From Symbiodinium natans (lineage: Eukaryota; Sar; Dinophyceae; Suessiales; Symbiodiniaceae): a stretch of 64,000 bases of DNA. This document shows, in pieces, positions 56,501-59,216 of the stretch (position 1 is its first letter; each line of letters starts with the position of its first letter). Location of the stretch: contig CAJNDS010002224.1 in NCBI GenBank assembly GCA_905221605.1, forward strand, positions 1,015,023 through 1,079,022, given 5' to 3'. The translations under genes and the position numbers were made by a program. Under the pieces are notes generated by a model. That model did no database searches. It was not told where the DNA came from and saw nothing but the letters and a program-made list of their open reading frames with translations.

Positions 56501-57309
56501 GGGTTTAGGGTTTAGGGTTTAGGGCTTAGGGTTTAGGGTTTAGGGTTTAGGGTTTAGGGTTTAGGGTTTAGGGTTTAGGGTTTAGGGTTTAAGGGCTTTA
56601 GGGATTTTTGTGTTTGTTTAGGGAGCTCAAGGTTTGCAGGGTTTACGGTTTATATGGTTTATAGAGGTTGTAGGGTTTAGGGTTTAGGGTTTAGGGTTTA
56701 GGGTTTAGGGTTTAGGGTTTACAGGTTTAGGGTTTATAGGCTTCGTAGGGCTTATAGGGCGTTTATAGGGCTTCTAGCGTTTATAGCGTTTGTAGGGTTA
56801 TAGGGTTTCTAGGGCTTCGGGCTTTAGCCCGCGTCTTCATGGGTTTAGAGCCTGAGCCCACAAGAAAATCTGGGCCATGTAGAGCTATCAGATGCTATGG
56901 ATTGCGGAAGGATGCTTGGGGCGCCCTTTTGAAACCCTAGACCCTAAACCCTAAACCGTCAACCCCAAACCCAAAACCCTAAACCGACCGAGCTGCCTCT
57001 CTATTGTGGGTGTTGCCCCTGAGACTGGTACTTCTGAAGGTATCCGTTAGTATACTCCCTGATATGGCCCTTCTATTCCCTTGGAGAATCCTTAAAAATG
57101 GTGCGCCCCCCCGCCCCCCCCCCCCCCCCCCCCCCGCCCTTTAAAACCCTAAACCCTAAACCCTAAACCCTAAACCCTAAGCCCTAAACCCTAAACCCTA
57201 AACCCTAAACCCTAAACCCTAAACCCTAAACCCTAAACCCTAACCCCCTAGGGTGCAACCTGAAGGTGCTAAGATGGTCCGATCCTCGAGCCACGGCTGC
57301 TTCCCGCGC
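12881..57309 (-). CDS. ABC1/AarF/ADCK-family atypical kinase gene, about 45 micro-exons (whole span)
   Basis: Minus-strand split gene recovered by translating unique islands between repeat arrays. In order the exons give every ABC1-kinase landmark: K-I-M-Q followed by SRPDALPEAY, VASASVGQVYRA, VAVKVQRPD, EELDY with EANN, VVVPEV, EWLPGKKLT, LLETGFLHG, DPHPGN, ILDYG, LEFLPEG, LIIRALATLEG, YIARRLLTDD and NFLQDLLIDE. The family is known for UbiB/COQ8/plastid ABC1K roles in prenylquinone metabolism. The C-terminal YIARRLLTD and FLQDLLIDE blocks resemble plastid (plastoglobule) members, so a plastid location is inferred. My model is about 816 codons. Start codon, transit peptide, stop and the junction between 41324 and 39007 are not resolved. 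Forty-three of 44 junctions are in frame. Donors in the model: 16 GT, 21 GC, 8 GA; all acceptors AG. Confidence 0.93.
14553..14607 (-). CDS. ABC1K exon 44
   Basis: Encodes ELGRILPVAQSLLPTLAP, matching the LLPxLLPLLxP segment. Acceptor GCTCAG|G, donor GC (GCGCGT), phase 1, completing a Gly with exon 45. The plus strand is also open here. Confidence 0.8.
15673..17547. mobile_element. 1.9 kb inverted-end element, no ORF (nonautonomous transposon or satellite island)
   Basis: Both ends carry the same structure in opposite orientation: GTG, a T-tract, GTTGYGGGTGC, a second T-tract and GYTGYGGGTGC. Inside are (a) about ten copies of a 25-31 bp unit T(8-10)GCTGCGGGTGCGGGGGCGCG, (b) 0.8 kb of AT-rich sequence with repeated GAAAACCTCTATTTTCTC words and a roughly 325-bp duplication (gaggaagacatgag at 16161 and 16490), (c) five copies of a 110-bp unit containing GCATTTGCAAACACAATGC and a G-run, then (d) unit (a) again. 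No coding capacity. It sits between kinase exons 43 and 44. Confidence 0.72.
17680..17736 (-). CDS. ABC1K exon 43
   Basis: Reads AATEVPAGAEPVGLQRTLE, an Ala/Pro linker into the helix of exon 44. Acceptor GCCAG|G, donor GC (GCCTGG). The 1.9 kb inverted-end element (15673-17547) lies in the following intron. Confidence 0.63.
18080..18195 (+). mobile_element. palindromic element (family H)
   Basis: Arms GTATGTGAGGGTTTACGATAG and CTATCGTAAACCCCCATATG, inner GGGGTCC/GGATCC pairs. A related fragment (AAATAGTAG ... GGGGATCTACT) is at 60395-60475. Confidence 0.72.
18595..18662 (+). mobile_element. MITE family C half copy fused to a TTTAGGG array
   Basis: Left arm (GGGATGTTCCCCCTTATACTG) runs to the palindrome centre (ACTATAATCCC) and then changes abruptly to TTTAGGG at 18663. 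The right arm is missing. Confidence 0.8.
18889..18936 (-). CDS. ABC1K exon 42
   Basis: Encodes DKQSLLVIRKIVQIIQ, the amphipathic helix near the C terminus of plastid-type ABC1Ks. Acceptor AAGCAG|G, donor GT (GTGCGG). 48 nt. Confidence 0.87.
19531..19587 (-). CDS. ABC1K exon 41
   Basis: Encodes LIMGSGAFEERLLTREEPM. L-L-T-R-E-E continues into exon 42 as the family LTPEDxxxLxxVRxLVxLL. Acceptor GGCAG, donor GC (GCGATG). Confidence 0.82.
19592..19899 (+). repeat. TTTAGGG array with a GGGCTTA block
   Basis: About 300 bp, with an internal block of ten consecutive CTTAGGG variant units near 19668-19735. It lies directly upstream, on the sense strand, of kinase exon 41. Confidence 0.95.
19986..20035 (-). 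CDS. ABC1K exon 40
   Basis: Encodes KVSQVLRILGPLGAPV in phase from exon 39 and similar to the Leu/Pro-rich stretch after IDALxR. Acceptor CCTGAG; GC donor chosen for phase. The plus strand reads DAATKLASRVLAAVHG with a good-looking acceptor and was judged a shadow. Confidence 0.6.
20148..20262 (+). mobile_element. MITE family D copy
   Basis: Inverted arms AGTTCTCT...ATGGTCCCTTTTGGGG and GGGACCACCATTTAGAGAAC, with a GGCGGCCCCTTAGGG centre. Confidence 0.8.
21076..21169 (-). CDS. ABC1K exon 39 (FLQDLLIDE)
   Basis: Encodes DGNFLQDLLIDEGVAAVD followed by A-L-S-R, matching GxFLRELLLDEIVKxIDALxR. Acceptor CGCAAG|G. The donor is the first GT of a TTTAGGG array (GTTTAG), so the repeat itself supplies the splice site. 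Confidence 0.97.
21768..21798 (-). CDS. ABC1K exon 38 (31-nt micro-exon)
   Basis: Encodes AQDIAAVVFSP across its joins. With exon 39 the reading is VVFSPDGNFLQDLL, i.e. the family motif LLFSPEGxFLRELL. Acceptor ACCCAG|G, donor GT (GTCACT). The exon was found because exon 37 and exon 39 need exactly this phase and motif. Confidence 0.9.
21901..22010 (+). mobile_element. MITE family A (best copy)
   Basis: 110 bp, starting AGACCCAGGAGTAACCTAGG and ending GGCCTAGTCCGGGTCCTAG, so the ends are imperfect inverted repeats. Other copies by eye: 1278-1370, 4807-4912, 21194-21302, 27653-27750, 28312-28420, 32109-32200, 59217-59380, plus pieces near 14165 and 15068. Copies are 75-90% alike. Confidence 0.82.
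22076..22218 (+). mobile_element. palindromic element (family J)
   Basis: Arms CTAAAGGAGGGACCCCTATA and CGGTCCCTCCTTATACCCC, 143 bp, in the intron directly below kinase exon 37. Confidence 0.72.
22232..22312 (-). CDS. ABC1K exon 37 (acidic linker)
   Basis: Encodes GYEDFVDAEDAEASVDAAT and a short tail. Acceptor TACCAG, consensus donor GTAAGC. The acceptor directly abuts a 270 bp TTTAGGG array, so the CCCTAAA strand acts as the pyrimidine-rich tract. Confidence 0.85.
22319..22594 (+). repeat. TTTAGGG array adjoining exon 37
   Basis: About 270 bp, nearly pure. It begins within 10 nt of the acceptor of kinase exon 37. Confidence 0.97.
22629..22714 (+). repeat. 21-bp tandem repeat, four copies
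   Basis: Unit TTTTTGGGCCTTGCCCACGA, about 21 bp with minor changes, four copies. It is bracketed by a 33-bp direct repeat (22589-22621 and 22764-22796). Confidence 0.93.
22984..23118 (+). mobile_element. MITE family B (intact copy)
   Basis: Terminal inverted repeat CTTGGAGGTTCATGGGTACTT, flanked by TA on both sides (a TA target duplication, as in mariner-type MITEs). Inner part is GCCCCCTAAGTCCCCTAAG. Other copies: 310-586, 31193-31411, 44530-44652, 49310-49422 and an end fragment at 44396. Confidence 0.85.
23120..24240. other. repeat-poor unique stretch in intron 36
   Basis: More than 1 kb nearly free of telomeric units in the longest kinase intron. Overlapping frames of 65-96 codons exist on both strands; none resembles a family I recognise. 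A family C palindrome is at 23875-23960. Confidence 0.4.
24344..24488 (+). mobile_element. MITE family D copy split by a CCCTAAA array
   Basis: Left arm TGGTTGTCAAAATTATGGTCC, right arm GGGATTATAATTTTGACAACCAC. A CCCTAAA array of about 50 bp sits between them. Related copies: 14388-14475, 20148-20262, 54241-54345. Confidence 0.82.
24705..24770 (-). CDS. ABC1K exon 36 (linker)
   Basis: Encodes the low-complexity linker KGDRSEAVAAGAPRPEEPQ, where plastid ABC1Ks carry a variable Gly/Ala-rich loop. Acceptor GTCAG|G, donor GC (GCGTTA), phase 2. The plus strand of this island is also open but has no family match. Confidence 0.72.
25266..25302 (-). CDS. ABC1K exon 35
   Basis: Encodes GFRTFTNLMRLG. 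With exon 34 this reads S-I-S-Q-G-F-R-T-F-T, like the xxQAFENF segment of the family. Acceptor CCGGAG|G; I chose a GA donor (GATCAC) because it restores phase to exon 36. Confidence 0.78.
25615..26030 (-). repeat. mixed CCCTAAA/CCCTAACCC array
   Basis: About 400 bp of irregular units (CCCTAAA, CCCCCTAAA, CCCTAAC). It includes a longer block repeated about 65 bp apart (near 25856 and 25920). Confidence 0.93.
26037..26106 (-). CDS. ABC1K exon 34
   Basis: Encodes ALKAYLYKGRARMAPDRLE and further, matching ALRYxLYGxxGxFxxDRLE immediately after the LLTDD block. Acceptor CGCAAG|G, donor GC (GCGCAT), phase 1. Confidence 0.96.
26183..26533 (+). repeat. TTTAGGG array in intron 33
   Basis: About 350 bp with occasional TTAGGG, TTTCAGGG and single-base indels. 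It lies close to the exon 34 acceptor. Confidence 0.95.
26688..26855 (-). repeat. CCCCCTAAA then CACCCTAAA array
   Basis: About 11 copies of a 9-10 bp variant, then about seven copies with an A in place of a C, showing stepwise unit drift. Confidence 0.95.
27437..27541 (+). mobile_element. MITE family C (intact palindrome)
   Basis: Nearly perfect hairpin: TTAGGATGTTCTCCC and TACTAACAGTCC on the left, GGACTGTCAGTATAAGGG and GAACATTCCAAG on the right. Other copies: 13929-14021, 23875-23960; half copies 18595-18660 and 58573-58638. Confidence 0.85.
27873..27936 (-). CDS. ABC1K exon 33 (YIARRLLTDD)
   Basis: Encodes FPYIARRLLTDDGDRIRK, one of the most diagnostic blocks (YPYIARRLLTDDSPRLR). Acceptor TTGAG|G, donor GT (GTACGC). 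Confidence 0.98.
28976..29036 (-). CDS. ABC1K exon 32
   Basis: Encodes VGLRANKDFSLSPLGLKEA, continuing LEG-IAL-xxxPDFxLxxEA of the family. Acceptor TCGAAG|G, donor GT (GTCGAC), phase 2. Confidence 0.94.
29494..29651 (+). mobile_element. palindromic element (family N)
   Basis: Arms AATTTGCTCAAGAACCCCCG and GGGGGGTTCTTAAGCAAACT, with an AT-rich centre including a TATA tract. Lies just downstream of kinase exon 31. Confidence 0.75.
29714..29755 (-). CDS. ABC1K exon 31 (LIIRALATLEG)
   Basis: Encodes YATLIIRALATLE, equal to YFALIIRALxVLEG of plastid/bacterial ABC1Ks. Acceptor CGGCAG|G, donor GT (GTGGAT). A family N palindromic element lies 60 nt into the following intron. Confidence 0.97.
30150..30440 (-). 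other. intronic open island, unidentified
   Basis: All three minus frames stay open for 80-106 codons, and one plus frame too. A minus frame reads QLQNQLEGSEDCNGLLELE. It lies inside the intron between kinase exons 30 and 31, which join perfectly without it. It may be a nested gene fragment or an alternative exon. Confidence 0.3.
30633..30838 (+). mobile_element. repeat family F
   Basis: Shares GATCCTTAAGTAGTATAAGGGCCATA and GGGGTACAACC phrases (shown in part) with 33770-33955 and 790-885. The three copies differ in length. Possibly a MITE larger than the others. Confidence 0.65.
31108..31153 (-). CDS. ABC1K exon 30 (IAKKYG)
   Basis: Encodes ELQKIAKKYGTFQLP, matching LxxIAxKYGFRIP, which comes just before the PxxFALIIRA helix. 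Acceptor GACAG|G, donor GC (GCCGCC), phase 1. The next exon supplies the rest of the Gly codon. Confidence 0.93.
31193..31411 (+). mobile_element. MITE family B copy split by a TTTAGGG array
   Basis: Flanked by TA. Left end CTTGGAGGAACAATGGG, interrupted at about 31230 by 75 bp of TTTAGGG, continuing to CCTGAACCTCCAAG. Interruption is at nearly the same place as in the copy at 310-586. Its left end lies about 40 nt from the exon 30 acceptor. Confidence 0.85.
31764..31802 (-). CDS. ABC1K exon 29
   Basis: Encodes ELESTGKLEVLQE. Acceptor TTTGAG|G, donor GA (GACCAG). Phase 0 to both neighbours. Confidence 0.7.
32876..32950 (-). CDS. ABC1K exon 28
   Basis: 25 codons starting AETLNILFEASDLRVQREK, a charged helix. 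Acceptor ACCAAG|G, donor GC (GCACCT). Its acceptor edge is copied again about 100 bp upstream in the intron (near 33045-33067). Confidence 0.72.
33311..33625 (+). repeat. compound TA / TACA / GACA microsatellite
   Basis: TA tract, then about 65 copies of CATA, a CACA interlude, and a GACA block. All frames here (up to 192 codons of Tyr-Ile-His-Thr) are repeat translations. Confidence 0.98.
34018..34061 (-). CDS. ABC1K exon 27
   Basis: Encodes LASRSDILTQVARE in the frame given by exon 26. Acceptor CGAAG, donor GT (GTCATC). Helical and protein-like; no invariant residue. Confidence 0.68.
34509..34566 (-). CDS. ABC1K exon 26
   Basis: Encodes RFEEALPLGHWRDVDRLLD, matching the VFxEAL helix of the family. 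Acceptor TTTTCAG, donor GT (GTGACC), ends in phase 1. Confidence 0.8.
34896..34966 (-). CDS. ABC1K exon 25 (LEFLPEG)
   Basis: Encodes LVTLEFLPEGIATDKDR and ends NMLP at a perfect donor (GTAAGTG). It corresponds to the YVTLGFLPEDVD segment after DFG. Confidence 0.9.
35759..35801 (-). CDS. ABC1K exon 24
   Basis: Reads VQANMYDEPGPWIT between DYG and the FLPEG block. Acceptor GCCAAG|G, donor GC (GCTCAT), ends in phase 1. The frame is open on both sides, so the ends are uncertain. A 75-codon open frame covers the island. Confidence 0.52.
36129..36202 (-). CDS. ABC1K exon 23 (metal-binding DYG)
   Basis: Encodes ILDYGLMTRITPEKR and a further helix ending L-I-H. This is the LDFG metal-binding motif with Tyr in place of Phe, followed by the LMxxxxPExR stretch. 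Acceptor TAAAG|G, donor GC (GCACCC). Confidence 0.97.
36236..36420 (+). repeat. GAGTTTAG 8-mer array
   Basis: About 22 copies of AGTTTAGG, an 8-bp derivative of the telomeric unit, next to kinase exon 23. Confidence 0.95.
37388..37711 (-). other. intronic open island, Cys-rich frame
   Basis: A 107-codon minus frame (MVREKTARLP start) carries many Cys, for example FQCSDCGWFGVQHD. A second minus frame is also open. It sits in the intron between exons 22 and 23. It could be a nested zinc-finger-like fragment, but Cys spacing matches no family I can name. Confidence 0.3.
38136..38181 (-). CDS. ABC1K exon 22 (catalytic loop DPHPGN)
   Basis: Encodes DPHPGNFVLMPSGKI. With exon 21 the junction gives HGDPHPGN, the ABC1 catalytic loop (HADPHPGN). 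Acceptor CAAAG|G, donor GC (GCCACA), ends in phase 1 and restores the Gly of GILDYG with exon 23. Confidence 0.97.
38968..39007 (-). CDS. ABC1K exon 21 (catalytic loop, first half)
   Basis: Encodes YMVQLLETGFLHG, matching YLRQLLETGFFHA. It stops just before the catalytic DPHPGN. Acceptor GCTCAG|G, donor GA (GATGCT). The incoming phase does not match exon 20. Confidence 0.92.
39645..39760 (-). CDS. possible extra ABC1K exon
   Basis: Minus-strand island reading VLEGRGLKERDVDALRSY and then an acidic tail (S-E-N-E-E-E-M). Strongly protein-like and lying between exons 20 and 21, but with no counterpart I recall in the family. A second frame just upstream (TKRNMYTFHEWYK) is also open, so a frameshift or an extra small intron is possible. 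Confidence 0.45.
40810..40890 (-). CDS. possible extra ABC1K exon
   Basis: Minus-strand island reading VKVLLNSPHAGIMKGLP with acceptor GCTGAG|G. It has the codon bias of the confirmed exons but no family motif. It may bridge exons 20 and 21. Boundaries are approximate. Confidence 0.35.
40925..41060 (-). repeat. CCCCTAAA 8-mer array
   Basis: About 14 copies of CCCCTAAA, the complement of the TTTAGGGG (8-bp) unit. Confidence 0.95.
41324..41380 (-). CDS. ABC1K exon 20
   Basis: Encodes LLTAHMTPEETGLQQ and four more residues, in phase with exon 19. Acceptor CTCAAG, donor GT (GTTAGA). The next junction does not keep frame, so either this donor is wrong or one or two exons lie between 39.6 and 41.1 kb. 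Confidence 0.55.
41909..41935 (-). CDS. ABC1K exon 19 (EWLPGKKLT)
   Basis: 27 nt encoding EWLPGKKLT, the hinge motif MEWxxGxKLTD. Acceptor CCGGAG|G, donor GA (GAGCCG). The frame stays open beyond the chosen donor, so a longer form is possible. Confidence 0.85.
42602..42661 (-). CDS. ABC1K exon 18 (VVVPEV)
   Basis: Encodes DTVVVPEVVRASREVLVQ, the VxVPxVxxxxTTRRVLxME strand pair. Acceptor AGCCAG|G, donor GA (GAGCCT). Phase 0, joining to EWLPGKKL. Confidence 0.92.
42867..42962 (-). CDS. ABC1K exon 17
   Basis: 32 codons starting GNKLQEAMSSAAGDPRLS. The donor is a full consensus (GTAAGAG); acceptor GAGCAG|G. It sits where family members have the short linker before VVVPEV but is longer, so part of it may be a lineage-specific insertion. 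Confidence 0.68.
43398..43487 (+). mobile_element. palindromic element (family I)
   Basis: Arms GGGGCCCTCTTTACCTAAAG and CTCTAGGTAAAAGAGGGTCCC. About 90 bp, single copy. Confidence 0.75.
43963..44037 (+). mobile_element. short palindromic repeat family L
   Basis: Begins TTTCCCAAAACAGGGGTTCCCC and ends AAAAAGGGTACCCC-like. Similar pieces at 40730-40815 and 44413-44530 (TTTCCCCAAATAGGG). Boundaries approximate. Confidence 0.5.
44150..44206 (-). CDS. ABC1K exon 16 (EANN)
   Basis: Encodes EFEANNQREFAELISKCEL. With exon 15 this reads ELDYEFEANN, matching ELDYxxEAxNAxRFAEL of the family. Acceptor ACCCAG|G, donor GC (GCGGCC). Phase 0. Confidence 0.88.
45799..45843 (-). CDS. ABC1K exon 15 (EELDY)
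   Basis: Encodes LVDRAAPPFIEELDY, corresponding to LVDEFAxRLFEELDY. Its Glu and Asp belong to the conserved ExD motif. Acceptor TTTGAG, donor GC (GCGCCT). Phase 0. Confidence 0.87.
46140..46362 (+). repeat. TTTATAGGG 9-mer array
   Basis: About 20 copies of TTTATAGGG and close variants (CTTAGCGGG). The 135-140 codon frames over it are repeat translations. Confidence 0.95.
46399..46434 (-). CDS. ABC1K exon 14
   Basis: Encodes LNADVTTHDSNM between acceptor AAGAG and donor GA (GAGCGC). In phase with exons 13 and 15. The family has a variable linker here before the LVDEFAxR/ELDY helix. Confidence 0.52.
46789..46838 (-). CDS. ABC1K exon 13
   Basis: Reads PIERYARQLLVYL in the frame handed on by exon 12. 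Acceptor GCTCAG|G, donor GT (GTTCTT). No family motif here, so the call rests on frame continuity and splice signals. Other minus frames of this island are also open. Confidence 0.55.
47254..47317 (-). CDS. ABC1K exon 12
   Basis: Encodes a segment beginning VTLDLFVVRKLAALGGG, matching the DLYVLRKLA helix after VAVKVQRPG. Acceptor ATGTAG|G, donor GC (GCAAAG), ends in phase 1. Confidence 0.88.
48023..48061 (-). CDS. ABC1K exon 11 (VAVKVQRP)
   Basis: Encodes VAVKVQRPDVREQ with the invariant ATP-anchoring Lys. With exon 10 it reads GREVAVKVQRPDV. Acceptor GGGAAG|G, donor GC (GCGGCA). 39 nt, phase 0. Confidence 0.97.
49253..49306 (-). CDS. ABC1K exon 10 (Ala-rich nucleotide loop)
   Basis: Encodes VASASVGQVYRASMQGRE. 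This is the ABC1-specific A-rich loop (AxASxGQVxxA) that replaces the Gly-rich loop of ordinary kinases. Acceptor CGTAG|G, donor GC (GCCGGG). Phase 0. A MITE of family B (49310-49422) begins immediately upstream of the acceptor. Confidence 0.96.
49641..49898 (-). other. intronic open island
   Basis: An 85-codon minus frame with a hydrophobic helix (TVMLEILIPLLSPAEALLVA) and end LVWEVFEAA. The kinase exons 9 and 10 splice across it in phase, so it is not needed by that gene. It may be a nested fragment. Confidence 0.35.
49900..50073 (-). repeat. CCCTAAA array
   Basis: About 24 units, nearly pure, in intron 9. Confidence 0.96.
50529..50612 (-). CDS. ABC1K exon 9
   Basis: 28 codons including IEAVRGLFDDMAAFDKP, the lobe preceding the Ala-rich loop (family: EELGRPLEEIFAEFDPEP). 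Acceptor CCCGAG|G, donor GT (GTGCCG). Phase 0. It joins to VASASVGQ of exon 10. Confidence 0.87.
51360..51595 (-). repeat. CCCTAAA array adjoining exon 8
   Basis: About 230 bp lying on the donor side of kinase exon 8, with a few AAAACC slips. Confidence 0.96.
51612..51659 (-). CDS. ABC1K exon 8
   Basis: Encodes EFEGLLERVRPFGRDE, aligned by eye with the YLEELxKLQDxxPPF segment. Acceptor CACCAG|G, donor GC (GCGACT). Phase 0. Confidence 0.87.
52593..52874. other. intronic open island, strand unclear
   Basis: The minus strand has a 93-codon frame. A plus frame reads FVSRLIKHGICVPKVSM but has an in-frame TAG just before it. Lies between kinase exons 7 and 8. It could be a decayed plus-strand gene fragment. 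Confidence 0.28.
53034..53078 (-). CDS. ABC1K exon 7 (SRPDxLP)
   Basis: Encodes VFASRPDALPEAYQK, the ASxRPDLLPxxY stretch directly after KxGQ. Acceptor AGCAG|G, donor GA (GAGCCC). Phase 0, so exons 6-7 read K-I-M-Q-V-F-A-S-R-P-D without a gap. Confidence 0.93.
53369..53413 (-). CDS. ABC1K exon 6 (KxGQ motif, first half)
   Basis: Encodes ELITDLGPAFVKIMQ. This is the LGPTFIKLGQ motif that defines ABC1 kinases; the Gly of KxGQ is replaced by Met. Acceptor GGCCAG|G, donor GC (GCCGGG). Phase 0. The intron upstream of it carries an AT dinucleotide tract and the AT-rich island at 53.7-54.5 kb. Confidence 0.93.
53588..53689 (+). mobile_element. palindromic element (family M)
   Basis: Arms GGGGGTTTCCGAAATT and ACTTTCGGAAGCCCC. 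A related arm (TACTTTCGGAAACCCCC) is at 44511-44530. Confidence 0.65.
53700..54460. other. AT-rich unique island in intron 5
   Basis: About 760 bp, strikingly AT-rich against the surrounding GC-rich and telomeric DNA, with no long frame apart from one that covers the MITE. The phrase taatatagctcat occurs twice, about 190 bp apart. It contains a family D palindrome (54241-54345). Source unknown. Confidence 0.6.
54241..54345 (+). mobile_element. MITE family D copy in the AT-rich island
   Basis: GGGTCACTTTTGGGGTCCTT left arm and CACCCAAAAGGGGACCACAA right arm, with the same GGCGGCCCCT centre as the copy at 20.2 kb. Confidence 0.78.
54838..54873 (-). CDS. ABC1K exon 5
   Basis: Encodes EAVAPQRAREAK, which leads directly into the ELITDLGP block of the next exon (family pattern RAxELxELLTxLGPTF). 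Acceptor GCAAG|G, donor GC. Phase 0, 36 nt. Confidence 0.7.
55161..55223 (-). CDS. ABC1K exon 4
   Basis: Encodes a 21-residue segment including FSINVELDKLLGRE, comparable with the LLLDRLLGR helix before the KxGQ motif. Acceptor GTGGAG|G, donor GC (GCGCAC). Phase 0. A CCCTAAA array lies just downstream on the gene's donor side. Confidence 0.75.
55598..55651 (-). CDS. ABC1K exon 3
   Basis: Encodes AYWQRRPWRLTTRALASI, the AYWxRRPLxxxxR block that follows LPLRYD in plastid-type ABC1Ks. Acceptor GGTAG|G, donor GT (GTATGG). 54 nt, phase 0. A palindromic element (55664-55799) starts 13 nt upstream of the acceptor. Confidence 0.78.
55664..55799 (+). mobile_element. palindromic element with tandem core
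   Basis: Arms GACTCCAATATCCCTGAATG and GGGATATTGGAGTC. Core ATACCTTAAATCAT..TAGGGAT.CTAC.ATTAATTAAGG is present twice. Abuts kinase exon 3. Confidence 0.75.
56416..56451 (-). CDS. ABC1K exon 2 (ELPLRYD)
   Basis: Encodes ELPLRYDGPWIE, matching the conserved LPxRYDP-type stretch that precedes the ABC1 domain. Acceptor CGAG|G, donor GA (GAGCCA). Phase 0 at both ends. The frame is open a few codons further upstream (T-I-E), so the start could be earlier. Confidence 0.7.
57292..57309 (-). CDS. ABC1K exon 1 of model (tentative, 18 nt)
   Basis: Reads AREAAV between acceptor CCGCAG and a GC donor (GCTCGA). It joins in phase to ELPLRYD of the next exon, giving the pre-domain motif shape seen in plastid ABC1Ks. 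The flanking sequence stays open, so the exon may be longer or not exist. Upstream exons must be present because no Met start or transit peptide is resolved. Confidence 0.33.
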
Positions 57310-58914
57310 CTGCGGAAAGCTCAGCGGCTTTGGGTGCCTAAAACCTGATCAGCCCTAAACCCTAAACCCTAAACCCTAAACCCTAAACCCTAAGCCCTAA
57401 ACCCTAAACCCTAAACCCTAAACCCGAAACCCTAAACCCTAAACCCCCCTTAGGGTTTTTCGGGTTAGGGGTTAGGGGTTAGGGGGTTAGGGATCATCCC
57501 TAGAACCCTAAACGATGAGGGTTTAGGGCTTAGGGTTTCGAGTTCCAGGAGCGCAAGGGCTAGGGCTTGGTTCAGGGTTCAGGGTGTAGGGTTCAGGGTT
57601 CAGGGTTTAGGGTTCAGGGTTCAGGGTTTAGGGTTTAGGGTTTAGGGTTCAGGGTTTTGGGTTCAGGGCTCAGGGTTCAGGGTTTAGGGTTCAGGGTTTG
57701 CGGCCTCTTCTTACTGGCTTGGGCGCTTCAGGGTTTTCGCGGTTTTTGCTGGGGGGGGGGGGGGGGGGGGGCGTTAAGGGCCAAATAAGGGTTTAGGGTT
57801 TAAGGTTTCGGGCCATTCTGCAGCTGCCGCGTCGCAACCCTAAACCCTGAACCGTGAAGGGTTTGGGTTTAGGGTGTAGGCTTTAGGGCTTAGGGCTTAG
57901 GGTTTAGGGTTTAGGGTTTAGGGTTTAGAGTCTAGGGTCTAGGGTTAGGGTTGCGATTTTCAGGGTTTGCACGGGTTGGCGTTTCGCCGCCCTGGCTCCC
58001 ATGAACGGCGAGCACGGCCATGAACCCTAAACCCTAAACCCTAACCCCTAAACCCTAACCCCTAGACCCTAGACCCTAAACCCTAAACCCTAAAGCCGAA
58101 CCCTGGATCGCATCATCTGTCCATTTGGTCTCGTGCCGACAGGGACCCAAGAAGGGACCCAGTTTGAGAAGTAATTTTTGGAGCTTCGGGTTAGGGTTTA
58201 GGGTTTAGGGTTTAGGGTTTAGTGTTTAGGGTTTAGGGTTTAGGGTTTAGGGCTTAGGGCTTAGGGTTTAGGGCTTAGGGTTTAGGGTTTGGTTTAGGGT
58301 TTTGAGTTTTGAGTTTTGAGTTTTGCGTCTTGAGTCTTGAGTTTTGAGTCTTGAGTCTTGAGTTTTGAGTTTTGAGTTTGAGGCCCCAAGCGCTAGGCAC
58401 CACAGCGCCCGTGCTCCCAACGAAACTGAAACTTCACCCCCAACCCCTAAGATCCTACACCCTCAGCCATCCGAAGAGACCTAAACCCTATACCCTAAAC
58501 CCTAAACCCTAAACCCTACACTTTCCCAAAGAACTATAAGACCATCCCCCACCCCAAACCTTAAACCACCAAGATTGGGATGTTCTCCCGAAAATCACCA
58601 GTCCTTCGTAGGGATTATAGTACGCCCGAAGCCTTAACCCCAAGCCCCTAAACCCTTCAACCCCCACAATGTGAAGACCCCTAAACCCTACACCCTATGA
58701 ACTATAAAACCAAAATCGTAACCCTAAACCCTAAACCCTAAACCCTAAACCCTAAACCCTAAACCTAAACCCTAAACCCTAAACCCTCAACCCCCAACCC
58801 TCAACCCTAAACCCTCAACCCTCAACCCTAAACCCTAAACCCTCAACCCTCAACCCTAAACCCTCAACCCCAAACCCTAAACCCTAAACCCTAAACCCTA
58901 AACCCTAAACCTCG

Positions 58915-58990
58915 CCTCAGCGCGAGCAAGCCGACCACTACCGCGCCCGCTGCCGCAGGGAGCAGCGCCGGGGCGGCGTTTGACCCAAGC
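58915..58990 (-). other. hydrophobic exon-like island upstream of the kinase
   Basis: Minus strand reads APALLPAAAGAVVVGLLALR, a membrane-type helix. Upstream of the kinase domain it could belong to a bipartite plastid leader, but no join was established. Confidence 0.35.
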
Positions 58991-59216
58991 CTCGGGTTCT
59001 CTGGGGGCTTTTGGGCTTGGGGGGGGGTGTTCCCTAAACCCTAAACCCTATACCCTAAACCCTAAACCCGAAATTCTGGGTGAAGGGGGTGAGGGGGGGG
59101 TTAGAGGTTTCAGGGGCTTTGGCGATTGAAGGTGTTTAAGGTTTACCCCTATCTGAACTTGCTGGGGCATTAGGCACCCATGGTCGCTGCTAAGATTCCT
59201 CAGCTCCCAATTCCCA

